A stretch of 5,592 nt of DNA, from assembly GCA_002404095.1 (NCBI GenBank), contig DHJA01000184.1, positions 17,828-23,419 of the forward strand, in the 5' to 3' direction. Both the position numbers and the translations under genes were made by a program. Within the stretch, counting starts at the first letter, position 1. The number at the start of each line of letters is the position of its first letter. Under the pieces are notes generated by a model. The model had not been told where the DNA came from. It ran no database searches and was given only the letters and a program-made list of their open reading frames with translations. Source of the stretch: Planctomycetaceae bacterium UBA4732 (GTDB lineage Bacteria > Planctomycetota > Planctomycetia > Gemmatales > Gemmataceae). Of the stretch, positions 1-5,592 are shown one piece after another.

Positions 1-23
1 CCCTTTTCGGACAGACTCTTAGT

Positions 24-28
24 GAGGA
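24..28 (+). promoter_or_regulatory. Ribosome binding site for the PaaK-like ligase gene
   Basis: A GAGGA motif lies 6 bases before the ATG at 35. An in-frame TGA at 23-25 prevents any earlier start in this frame, and no ATG, GTG or TTG codon lies in frame between it and 35. The motif and the upstream stop together fix the start at 35. Confidence 0.7.
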
Positions 29-34
29 CAGCCC

Positions 35-1336
35 ATGCCCGCCGGGCCGTGGGACAATCTGACGCGCGAGGAAATGGTTTGCTACCAAGGCGACCGTTTG
101 ATCGCCCTGCTGCGCGAAGCCTTGCCGCGCAACGGCTTCTACGCCCGCAAGTTCGCCGCCGTGAATCTTGACCCGATGGCGGTGCGATCTTACGCCGATC
201 TCCGCCGGTTGCCGTTTACGACCAAGACGGAGTTGCTGGCCGACCAAGCCGAACATCCGCCCTACGGCACGGCGTTGACGTATCCGGTCGAGCGTTATCG
301 CCGGTTCTGCCAGACCTCCGGCACGTCCGGCCGGCCGTTGCGCTGGCTGGACACGACCGAAAGCTGGACGTGGATGCTCGACAACTGGGCCGCGATCTAC
401 CGCATCGCGGGAGTTCAATCGGGCGAACGGCTGTTCTTCCCGTTTTCGTTCGGGCCGTTCCTCGGCTTCTGGACGGCCTTCGACGCGGCCTCGCGCTACG
501 GCTGTCTCTGCTTGCCCGGCGGCGGCATGAGCAGCACGGCCCGCCTGCGTTTTCTCGCGGAAAACGAGGCCGATGTCGTGTTGTGTACGCCGACGTATGC
601 CCTGCGGTTGGCGGAGGCCGCATTGGAGAAAGGCATCGACCTGCCGGCATCGTCGGTGCGAGCACTGATCCTCGCCGGTGAACCGGGCGGCAGCATCCCC
701 GCCACGCGCGGCCGCATCGAAGCGGCCTGGGGCGCCCGCGTCTTCGATCACACGGGCATGACCGAAATCGGGCCGATGGCCGTGGAGTGCGTCGCCAATC
801 CCGGCGGCCTGCACGTCCTGGAAACGGAGTTCGTCATCGAGGCCATCAACCCGACCACTGGGGAACCTGTACCGCCAGGGGCGGAGGGCGAATTGGTTGT
901 GACGAACCTGGGCCGCCTCGGAAGTCCGCTCCTACGCTACCGCACCGGCGATCTGGTGTGCGTTGATCCGGCGCCGTGTCCGTGCGGCCGGACGTGGGCG
1001 AGATTACTCGGCGGGGTGCGCGGCCGGGTGGACGATATGATCGTGCTGCGCGGCAACAACGTCCATCCCAGCGCGATCCAGACGATCTTGCACCGCTTCG
1101 CCGAAGTGGCGGAGTACCGCGTCGAAGTGGACCGCGCGGGTGCGCTGCCGGTGCTGCGCATCGACGTGGAAACGCATGGCGACGGCGCCGTTGTCGCCGT
1201 GCGCATCGCTCAGGCGGTGCGCGATGAATTGCTGTTCCGGGCTGAAGTGCGGGCCGTGGCGCCCGGCAGTCTGCCGCGCTTTGAACACAAGGCCCAACGA
1301 GTTGTGCGAAATTCGGCCAGCGAGCGGCGCACCTGA
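35..1336 (+). CDS. PaaK-like adenylate-forming acyl/aryl-CoA ligase
   Basis: This 433-residue protein belongs to the phenylacetate-CoA ligase (PaaK) branch of the ANL adenylating enzymes. These cytoplasmic enzymes activate a carboxylic acid with ATP to an acyl-adenylate and then transfer it to CoA. Visible motifs are the phosphate-binding loop TSGTSGRP (94-101), AGEPGG (214-219), the HTGMTEIGP adenine/catalytic motif (239-247), YRTGDL (302-307), the hinge-region motif GRVDDMIVLRGNNVHPS (330-346), and a C-terminal RFEHKAQR motif whose Lys419 is the likely adenylation lysine. Cys252, His260, Cys315 and Cys317 (E-C-x7-H and C-P-C-G) look like the metal site of some PaaK relatives; that is inference. 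The length fits the family, so it looks complete and functional. It ends in tandem in-frame stops (TGA TAA, 1334-1339). No other phenylacetate-pathway gene is present, so the substrate is unknown and the name paaK is not justified. Confidence 0.9.
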   Translation: MPAGPWDNLTREEMVCYQGDRLIALLREALPRNGFYARKFAAVNLDPMAVRSYADLRRLPFTTKTELLADQAEHPPYGTALTYPVERYRRFCQTSGTSGRPLRWLDTTESWTWMLDNWAAIYRIAGVQSGERLFFPFSFGPFLGFWTAFDAASRYGCLCLPGGGMSSTARLRFLAENEADVVLCTPTYALRLAEAALEKGIDLPASSVRALILAGEPGGSIPATRGRIEAAWGARVFDHTGMTEIGPMAVECVANPGGLHVLETEFVIEAINPTTGEPVPPGAEGELVVTNLGRLGSPLLRYRTGDLVCVDPAPCPCGRTWARLLGGVRGRVDDMIVLRGNNVHPSAIQTILHRFAEVAEYRVEVDRAGALPVLRIDVETHGDGAVVAVRIAQAVRDELLFRAEVRAVAPGSLPRFEHKAQRVVRNSASERRT

Positions 1337-1363
1337 TAACAATAGTCAGAGACGTGTTGGTTT

Positions 1364-1420
1364 GTCCTATAAGTCCTATTTGTCCTATAGGTCCTATGGG
1401 ACAAATAGGACTTATAGGAC
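1364..1420. repeat. 57-bp palindrome built from a 9-bp repeat unit
   Basis: Four head-to-tail units GTCCTATNN start at 1364, 1373, 1382 and 1391. The complementary motif follows in the same 9-base phase, with GAC at 1400, 1409, 1418 and, more degenerately, 1427. The outer arms 1364-1385 and 1399-1420 are perfect 22-bp reverse complements. Pairing continues inward through 1387-1391 and 1393-1397 around the central T1392, with only T1386/G1398 not Watson-Crick. As RNA it would form a long hairpin 27 bases after the ligase stop codon. No T-run follows, so it is not a standard intrinsic terminator. It looks like a dispersed intergenic repeat that could still insulate or stabilise transcripts. Because the period is a multiple of three, every frame translates to a tripeptide-like repeat, so ORFs through it are artefacts. 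Confidence 0.85.
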
Positions 1421-1483
1421 TGATGAGACAAACAAAGACACTACCCAATAAACCTTATGGCGAGCGCCCTTTTTCGACCCTGT

Positions 1484-1488
1484 GAGAG
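1484..1488 (+). promoter_or_regulatory. Ribosome binding site deciding the ATG 1497 start
   Basis: A GAGAG motif lies 8 bases before the ATG at 1497. It overlaps the in-frame GTG at 1482 and therefore cannot serve that codon. This favours ATG 1497, which also gives a clean signal peptide starting Met-Lys-Arg. Confidence 0.55.
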
Positions 1489-1496
1489 TTGATCCC

Positions 1497-3845
1497 ATGA
1501 AACGCCTTCTTCCGCTGCTGTTGATACTTGTCGGCTGTGCGCCGCTCGTCGCCGCTCCGCTCCCGGACAAAGCGCCAGCCGCGTCCGCCAACTGGTCCTC
1601 CTGGCGCGGGCCGGAACAGAACGGCGTCTCGCGCGAACGCGATTTGCCGGATACGTGGTCGCCCAAGGCCGACGCCCTCAACAACAACCTGATCTGGCGC
1701 GCCCCCTACGGCGGCAGCACCACGCCCATCATCCAGGGCGGTCGCATTTACTTCCCCGGCAAAGTCGGCGAAGGTGAAACGCAGCAGGAACGGGCCGTCT
1801 GCCTCGACGAAACCGACGGCAAGCTTCTCCACGAATTTACGTCGCACGTCTTCCTCACCGACATCGTGAGCGACCGCCTCGGCTGGACCAACATGACCGG
1901 CGACCCGGAAACCGGCAACGTCTTCGTCCAGTTCACCAGTGGCTTATTTTACTGCCTCGATAAAGACCTCAAACCTCTCTGGTCGCACTCGCTGACCGAG
2001 GAATACGGCCGCATCTCCGGCTACGGCGGCCGGGTCACCTCGCCCGTCGTGGACGGCAATCTAGTGATCCTGGGCATGATGAATTCCTCGTGGGGCGAAC
2101 TGGCCATGGGCGGCGCTCGCTGGGTCGCCTTCGACAAGAGGAACGGCGACGTAGTGTGGTGGAGTCAGACGCCGTACCGCGCCCGCGACACCTATTATTC
2201 CGTGCCGGTCGTGAAGGTCATCAACGGCGAGCGCGTCCTGGTGAGCGGCAGCGGCGACGGCGGCGTCCACGCCATGCGCGTCCGCACCGGCGAAATGCTT
2301 TGGAGCTTCCAGATGTGCTTTTGGTCGGTGAATTGTTCGCCGGTCGTGGACGGCAATCTGGTTTACATCGGTCACGGCGAGCAGAACGCCGACGGCACCT
2401 CCGGCGAAGTCTTCTGCCTGGATGCATCTCAAATTGAAAAAGGCAAGCCGAAAGTGGTCTGGGTGGTGAAAGGCATCAAGGCGAAATTCACCTCGCCGAT
2501 CCTGCACGAAGGCATGTTGTACATCACCAACGACGGGGGGGGACTCTACTGCCTCGACGCGAAGACCGGCGAAGAGGTCTGGACATACGAATACGGCACC
2601 GACTCGAAAGGCTCGCCGCTGTGGGCGGACGGCAAAATCTACGTCGGCGAGTTCGATGGGCGCTTTCACATTCTCCAGCCGACGCCGACGGGTTGCAACG
2701 AGTTGCACAGTCAGTATTTCAAAGGCAAGAATGGCGTCCCGGTCCAGATCAACGGCAGCCCCGTGGCGGTCAACGGCCACGTCTACTTTATGACGAGCGC
2801 CGAGTTCTACTGCCTCGGTAAGAAGGACCATAAGGCGGCGGCCGACCCCATTCCGCCGGAACCGCAAGAGCCGCCCGTCGTCAAGATTAAGCCGATCGCG
2901 CCAGGCTATTTGCAGATCGTGCCGGCCGACGTGACCCTGACGCCGGGCGACAGCCAGGCGTTCAAAGCCTACGCCTTCACCCGCCACGGCCAGGCGCTGG
3001 GCGAGGTCAAGGTGGATTGGGCGCTGGGGCCGATGTTGCCGCCGGTCTGGCCCGTTGACATGCCGCCGCCCCCGCCGCCGGCCCCCGGTGCCAAGGGGCC
3101 GCCCGACCTAAAAGGTAAGGTGGAACCCGCCAACGGAGTGGAAACGAAGCTGACCATTGCCGAGCCGCCGCCCCTCCAATTCGGAGTCCTGGACGCGAAA
3201 TTGGGCGATCTCAAGGGCCATGCGCGCATCCGCGTCGCGCCCAAGCTGCCCTTCGTCGCCGACTTCACCAAGGTTCCGTTGGGCCGGACGCCGGCCGGGT
3301 GGGTGAACACGCAAGGCAAGTACAGCATGGTCGTGTTCAAGGGCCGGGAAGTCCTGATGAAGCGGAACGACAATCCCAACCCGCTCGTAGCCCGCGTCAA
3401 TGCGTATATCGGCGCTCCGAATCTGTCGAATTACACCATCGAGAGTGACCTCTACGGGACGAAACTGCGGACCGACCTGCCCGACATGGGCGTCGGCGCC
3501 AACCGTTACACGCTCATGATGCTGGGCAACACCCAGGAATTGCGAGTGGGCGACTGGGACGCGCAGTCTCGCGCGGACAAGAATATCCCGTTCGAGTGGA
3601 AACCGGAGGTGTGGTATCGCATGAAGCTGACGGTCACGGTGAAGGACGGCAAGGCCGAGGTGCGCGGCAAAGTCTGGCCGCGCGACGAAAAAGAGCCGGA
3701 GAAGTGGTCCATCGAGTTGACCGATCCACTGCCGGAAAAGGAGGGCAGCCCGTTCCTGTTCGGCAACGCCACCGGCGCGGTTGACGCTAAAAATCCGGGC
3801 GCCACCGTCTATTATGACAATGTGCGGGTCACGCCGAATAAGTGA
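1497..3845 (+). CDS. Probable lipoprotein: PQQ-like beta-propeller with Ig-like and jelly-roll-like C-terminal regions
   Basis: This 782-residue protein (from ATG 1497) opens with MKR, a short hydrophobic stretch and L-V-G-C, a good lipobox with Cys14 as the lipidated residue. An alternative cut near V-A-A (18-20) is less likely because Pro follows. W-S-S-W-R-G-P (33-39) is the usual opening of planctomycete PQQ-like propellers. About eight repeats follow at roughly 75-115, 135-165, 181-223, 235-271, 280-323, 332-365, 373-395 and 421-442, of the form S-P-x-x-x-x-G-x-x-Y-x-G followed by CLDxxTGxxxW. A Pro-rich linker (about 450-465) leads to an Ig-like region (about 470-585) interrupted by a Pro-rich insert with six consecutive prolines (523-528). 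The rest (586-782) resembles a concanavalin/jelly-roll domain ending in YYDNVRVTP. Such proteins are often named BamB-like, but no BAM role is implied. A scaffold or glycan- or cofactor-binding surface protein is plausible; the ligand is unknown. Confidence 0.85.
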   Translation: MKRLLPLLLILVGCAPLVAAPLPDKAPAASANWSSWRGPEQNGVSRERDLPDTWSPKADALNNNLIWRAPYGGSTTPIIQGGRIYFPGKVGEGETQQERAVCLDETDGKLLHEFTSHVFLTDIVSDRLGWTNMTGDPETGNVFVQFTSGLFYCLDKDLKPLWSHSLTEEYGRISGYGGRVTSPVVDGNLVILGMMNSSWGELAMGGARWVAFDKRNGDVVWWSQTPYRARDTYYSVPVVKVINGERVLVSGSGDGGVHAMRVRTGEMLWSFQMCFWSVNCSPVVDGNLVYIGHGEQNADGTSGEVFCLDASQIEKGKPKVVWVVKGIKAKFTSPILHEGMLYITNDGGGLYCLDAKTGEEVWTYEYGTDSKGSPLWADGKIYVGEFDGRFHILQPTPTGCNELHSQYFKGKNGVPVQINGSPVAVNGHVYFMTSAEFYCLGKKDHKAAADPIPPEPQEPPVVKIKPIAPGYLQIVPADVTLTPGDSQAFKAYAFTRHGQALGEVKVDWALGPMLPPVWPVDMPPPPPPAPGAKGPPDLKGKVEPANGVETKLTIAEPPPLQFGVLDAKLGDLKGHARIRVAPKLPFVADFTKVPLGRTPAGWVNTQGKYSMVVFKGREVLMKRNDNPNPLVARVNAYIGAPNLSNYTIESDLYGTKLRTDLPDMGVGANRYTLMMLGNTQELRVGDWDAQSRADKNIPFEWKPEVWYRMKLTVTVKDGKAEVRGKVWPRDEKEPEKWSIELTDPLPEKEGSPFLFGNATGAVDAKNPGATVYYDNVRVTPNK

Positions 3846-3858
3846 GAGGCTCGTCTCT

Positions 3859-3922
3859 ACACTAACCCGAAGCGCAAGCGAGGGATTCGGTTCAAAACCT
3901 CGCTCGCGCTTCGGGTTAGTGT
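3859..3922. repeat. 64-bp palindromic intergenic repeat with 25-bp arms
   Basis: Arms 3859-3883 and 3898-3922 are reverse complements with one mismatch (A3876 opposite C3905), around a 14-base loop at 3884-3897. The arm core is CTAACCCGAAGCGCAAGCG. The antisense translation gives S-P-K-R-E-R-G and N-P-K-R-E-R-G, a signature I associate with many spurious planctomycete ORFs; that link is from memory. The palindrome begins 13 bases after the lipoprotein stop and could act as a transcript-end hairpin, but no T-run follows. A mobile or REP-like repeat is the more likely identity. Confidence 0.85.
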
Positions 3923-3924
3923 GC

Positions 3925-3945
3925 CCTCGCTCGCGCTTGGGGCTT
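3925..3945 (+). repeat. Third, degenerate copy of the palindrome arm
   Basis: This stretch matches 3898-3918 at 18 of 21 positions, with the first 14 identical, and is offset by exactly 27 bases. It is a partial direct copy of the right arm. It could compete with that arm for pairing to 3859-3883, though with a weaker stem. Confidence 0.7.
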
Positions 3946-3955
3946 GTAAAACTCT

Positions 3956-3962
3956 GAAAGGA
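3956..3962 (+). promoter_or_regulatory. Ribosome binding site deciding the ATG 3972 start
   Basis: GAAAGGA lies 9 bases before the ATG at 3972. The earlier in-frame GTG at 3921 sits inside the palindromic repeat, lacks such a motif, and would put 17 repeat-derived residues ahead of a clean signal peptide. Confidence 0.7.
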
Positions 3963-3971
3963 ACAAAACAA

Positions 3972-5570
3972 ATGAAAAATCATCGCATACAACGCCTGAT
4001 CGGGGCGCTCGTTCTTACCGGCCTCCTGGGCGTCGCCGTCGCCGCCTTCCCCACGGCTGAGGCCGAGCCGGCGCCCGCTCCTCCTTCCTCCAAGCCGACA
4101 TTGCACGCTTGGCCGATGTTCGGCGGCACACCGGCGCGGAACTTCGTCAACGAGGTCGATACCGGCATCCCCATCACCTGGAGTACCGCGCCCGGCAAGG
4201 AAAAGAACATCAAATGGTCGGCTAAGCTCGGCGGCAAAGCCTACGGCGGCCCCATCATCTCGGGCGGCCGCGTCTATGTCGGCACCAACAACATGGATCC
4301 GCGGAACCCTGAAATCAAGGGTGACAAGGGCGTGGTAATGTGCTTCAACGAGTCCGACGGCAAGTTCCTCTGGCAGTCGGTCCACGACAAGCTGCTGGGC
4401 GGCCGCGTCAACGATTGGGAATACGAAGGACTTGCTTCCAGCCCCTATGTGGAGGGCGATAAGCTCTGGTACGTCAGCAACCGCTGTGAATTGGTTTGCG
4501 CCAGCACGGACGGCCTCGCGGCCGGCAATAAGGGCGTGACCGACGAGAAGTACAACAGCAAGACCGACGCCGACATTATCTGGCGACTCGACATGATGAA
4601 GTATCTGGGCGTCTTCCCCCATAACCTCTCCGCTTGCTCTCCTTTAGTGATCGGCGATACGGTGTTCGTCACCACCGGCAACGGCGTGGACGAGGGCCAT
4701 AAGAACGTCCCGAACCCCAACGCCCCGAGCTTCGTCGCCGTGGACAAGAACACCGGCGCCGTGAAGTGGACGAACAACGACCCCGGCAGCCACATCATGC
4801 ACGGCCAATGGTCCAGCCCGGCCTACGCCGAGGTGAACGGCAAGCCGATGGTGATCTTCGGAGGCGGCGACGGCTGGATTCGCGCTTTCAACCCGGCGGA
4901 CGGTACGCTGCTCTGGAAGTTCGACGGCAACCCCAAGAAGTCCGTCTACACGCTTGGGCCGGAGGGCACGCGCAGCGACTACCTCGCCACCCCGGTGATC
5001 TACAAGAACAAACTGTACATCGCCACCGGCCAAGACCCTGAGCACGGCAAAGGCGTCGGCCATTTGTGGTGCATCGACGTAACCAAGACGCCGACGAACA
5101 AGGACAAGGATTTGTCGCCGGTCAACGACAACTTCGATCCAAAGGCGCCGGAAAACAAGGACTCCGCCCTCGTCTGGCATTACGGCGGCAACGCTCCGGA
5201 GGACTTCGAGCGCACTTTCTACTTCGGCCGCAGCATTAGCAGTTGCTGCGTACATGACGGACTGGTCTATGCGGCCGAGTTCGCCGGCATCCTCCACTGC
5301 CTCGACGCCGAAACGGGCAAAGTCTACTGGGAACACGACCTCCACGCCGATACCTGGAGTTCGCCGTTCTACGTCGATGGCAAGATCTACATGGGCGACG
5401 ACCACGGCAAGATCTCGATCTTCCAGGCGGGCAAGGAAGAAAAGCTGCTCGGCGTCGTCCAGACGGCGCGCGGCCAGGTCCACGTGCGCTCGACGCCGGT
5501 GGCCTGCAACGGCACGCTTTACTTCATGACCGAGAACCCGTGTACGTTGTGGGCCGTCGCGACGAAGTAA
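3972..5570 (+). CDS. Secreted PQQ-like eight-repeat beta-propeller protein
   Basis: This 532-residue protein starts with a signal peptide: MKNHRIQR, a hydrophobic core (9-25), then A-x-A sites near 22-24 (AVA) and 29-31 (AEA). A short Pro/Ala-rich stretch follows. No lipobox Cys is present, so it is probably soluble in the periplasm or exported. W-P-M-F-G-G-T-P-A-R-N (47-57) is a typical opening of planctomycete PQQ-like propellers. Eight repeats can be read at roughly 92-134, 156-180, 222-266, 280-315, 339-372, 423-453, 462-486 and 506-528, several with the clear G-x-V/I-Y and D-x-x-T-G-K-x-x-W pattern. The full set suggests a closed eight-bladed propeller with no extra domain. A vicinal Cys425-Cys426 pair precedes the sixth repeat. 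It is a divergent relative of the preceding gene in the same orientation. Cofactor binding and enzyme activity cannot be judged; a structural or binding role is equally possible. Confidence 0.87.
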   Translation: MKNHRIQRLIGALVLTGLLGVAVAAFPTAEAEPAPAPPSSKPTLHAWPMFGGTPARNFVNEVDTGIPITWSTAPGKEKNIKWSAKLGGKAYGGPIISGGRVYVGTNNMDPRNPEIKGDKGVVMCFNESDGKFLWQSVHDKLLGGRVNDWEYEGLASSPYVEGDKLWYVSNRCELVCASTDGLAAGNKGVTDEKYNSKTDADIIWRLDMMKYLGVFPHNLSACSPLVIGDTVFVTTGNGVDEGHKNVPNPNAPSFVAVDKNTGAVKWTNNDPGSHIMHGQWSSPAYAEVNGKPMVIFGGGDGWIRAFNPADGTLLWKFDGNPKKSVYTLGPEGTRSDYLATPVIYKNKLYIATGQDPEHGKGVGHLWCIDVTKTPTNKDKDLSPVNDNFDPKAPENKDSALVWHYGGNAPEDFERTFYFGRSISSCCVHDGLVYAAEFAGILHCLDAETGKVYWEHDLHADTWSSPFYVDGKIYMGDDHGKISIFQAGKEEKLLGVVQTARGQVHVRSTPVACNGTLYFMTENPCTLWAVATK

Positions 5571-5592
5571 GGTCGTTTAGCCGCGACCCGAA
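5571..5592. other. Non-coding 3' flank at the window edge
   Basis: The 22 bases after the stop contain a 5-bp inverted repeat, GGTCG (5571-5575) and CGACC (5584-5588), with an 8-base spacer. This is too weak to call a terminator. The closing GCGACCCGAA may be the start of a further intergenic repeat cut by the window edge, but too little is visible to say. Confidence 0.25.

Noticed and set aside
1364..1420. A CRISPR array, suggested by regular short repeats
   Set aside because: The unit is 9 bp with no unique spacers, and the second half is the reverse complement of the first. This does not match a CRISPR array.
846..1448. A 200-codon - strand frame starting in the first palindrome
   Set aside because: Its N-terminus is only the translated 9-bp repeat (I-S-P-I-G-P-I-G), and the rest is Arg/Pro-rich shadow sequence antisense to the ligase.
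1459..1474. A possible intrinsic terminator (GGC, GAGC loop, GCC, then a T-run at 1470-1474)
   Set aside because: The stem has only 3 bp, far too weak for termination.
1337..1496. A sigma-70-type promoter before the lipoprotein gene
   Set aside because: AT-rich hexamers such as TATAAG occur only within the repeat, and I found no matching -35 box at suitable spacing. Planctomycete promoters are also hard to read by eye.
2061..2987. A 308-codon - strand frame inside the lipoprotein gene
   Set aside because: It is fully antisense to a clear propeller domain, and its composition (rich in Val, Ala, His, Asp, Arg) is typical of a shadow frame.
3108..4622. A long open frame (504 codons) on the - strand across the second gap
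   Set aside because: It lies antisense to two well-supported genes, runs through the palindromic repeat (producing the P-K-R-E-R-G motif), and has no recognisable domain. Long antisense frames are expected in GC-rich coding DNA.
4644..5483. A 279-codon - strand frame inside the second propeller gene
   Set aside because: It is fully antisense to clear propeller repeats, and no domain or start signal could be recognised.

Overview
The window is a GC-rich bacterial chromosome segment with three complete genes, all on the + strand, separated by two short gaps. The best guess for the organism is a planctomycete, perhaps of the Gemmata group. Three things suggest this: two secreted PQQ-like beta-propeller proteins with openings typical of that phylum (W-x-x-W-R-G-P and W-P-M-F-G-G-T-P); a C-terminal jelly-roll-like domain on one of them; and an intergenic repeat that reads S/N-P-K-R-E-R-G when translated antisense, which I associate with planctomycete genomes. 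The assignment rests on recall of family features, not on a search.

Layout. 35-1336 encodes a PaaK-type (phenylacetate-CoA ligase family) adenylate-forming enzyme with its core motifs intact. 1337-1496 is a gap holding a 57-bp palindrome built from a 9-bp-period repeat. 1497-3845 encodes a 782-residue probable lipoprotein: an eight-repeat propeller, then an Ig-like region interrupted by a proline-rich insert, then a concanavalin/jelly-roll-like domain. 3846-3971 is a gap holding a second, unrelated palindrome (25-bp arms) plus a third partial copy of its arm. 3972-5570 encodes a 532-residue secreted eight-repeat propeller protein. The last 22 bases are non-coding.

How the genes relate. The two propeller proteins are divergent relatives that probably act outside the cytoplasm, one membrane-anchored and one soluble. 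Their ligands are unknown and nothing here proves that either binds PQQ. The ligase is cytoplasmic, and its link to the propeller genes is only co-orientation; the 160-base gap with a strong palindrome argues against tight coupling. I see no RNA genes, CRISPR array, transposase or phage genes. The most unusual sequence in the window is the two intergenic palindromes, not the genes. I did not find convincing evidence of a new biological system.
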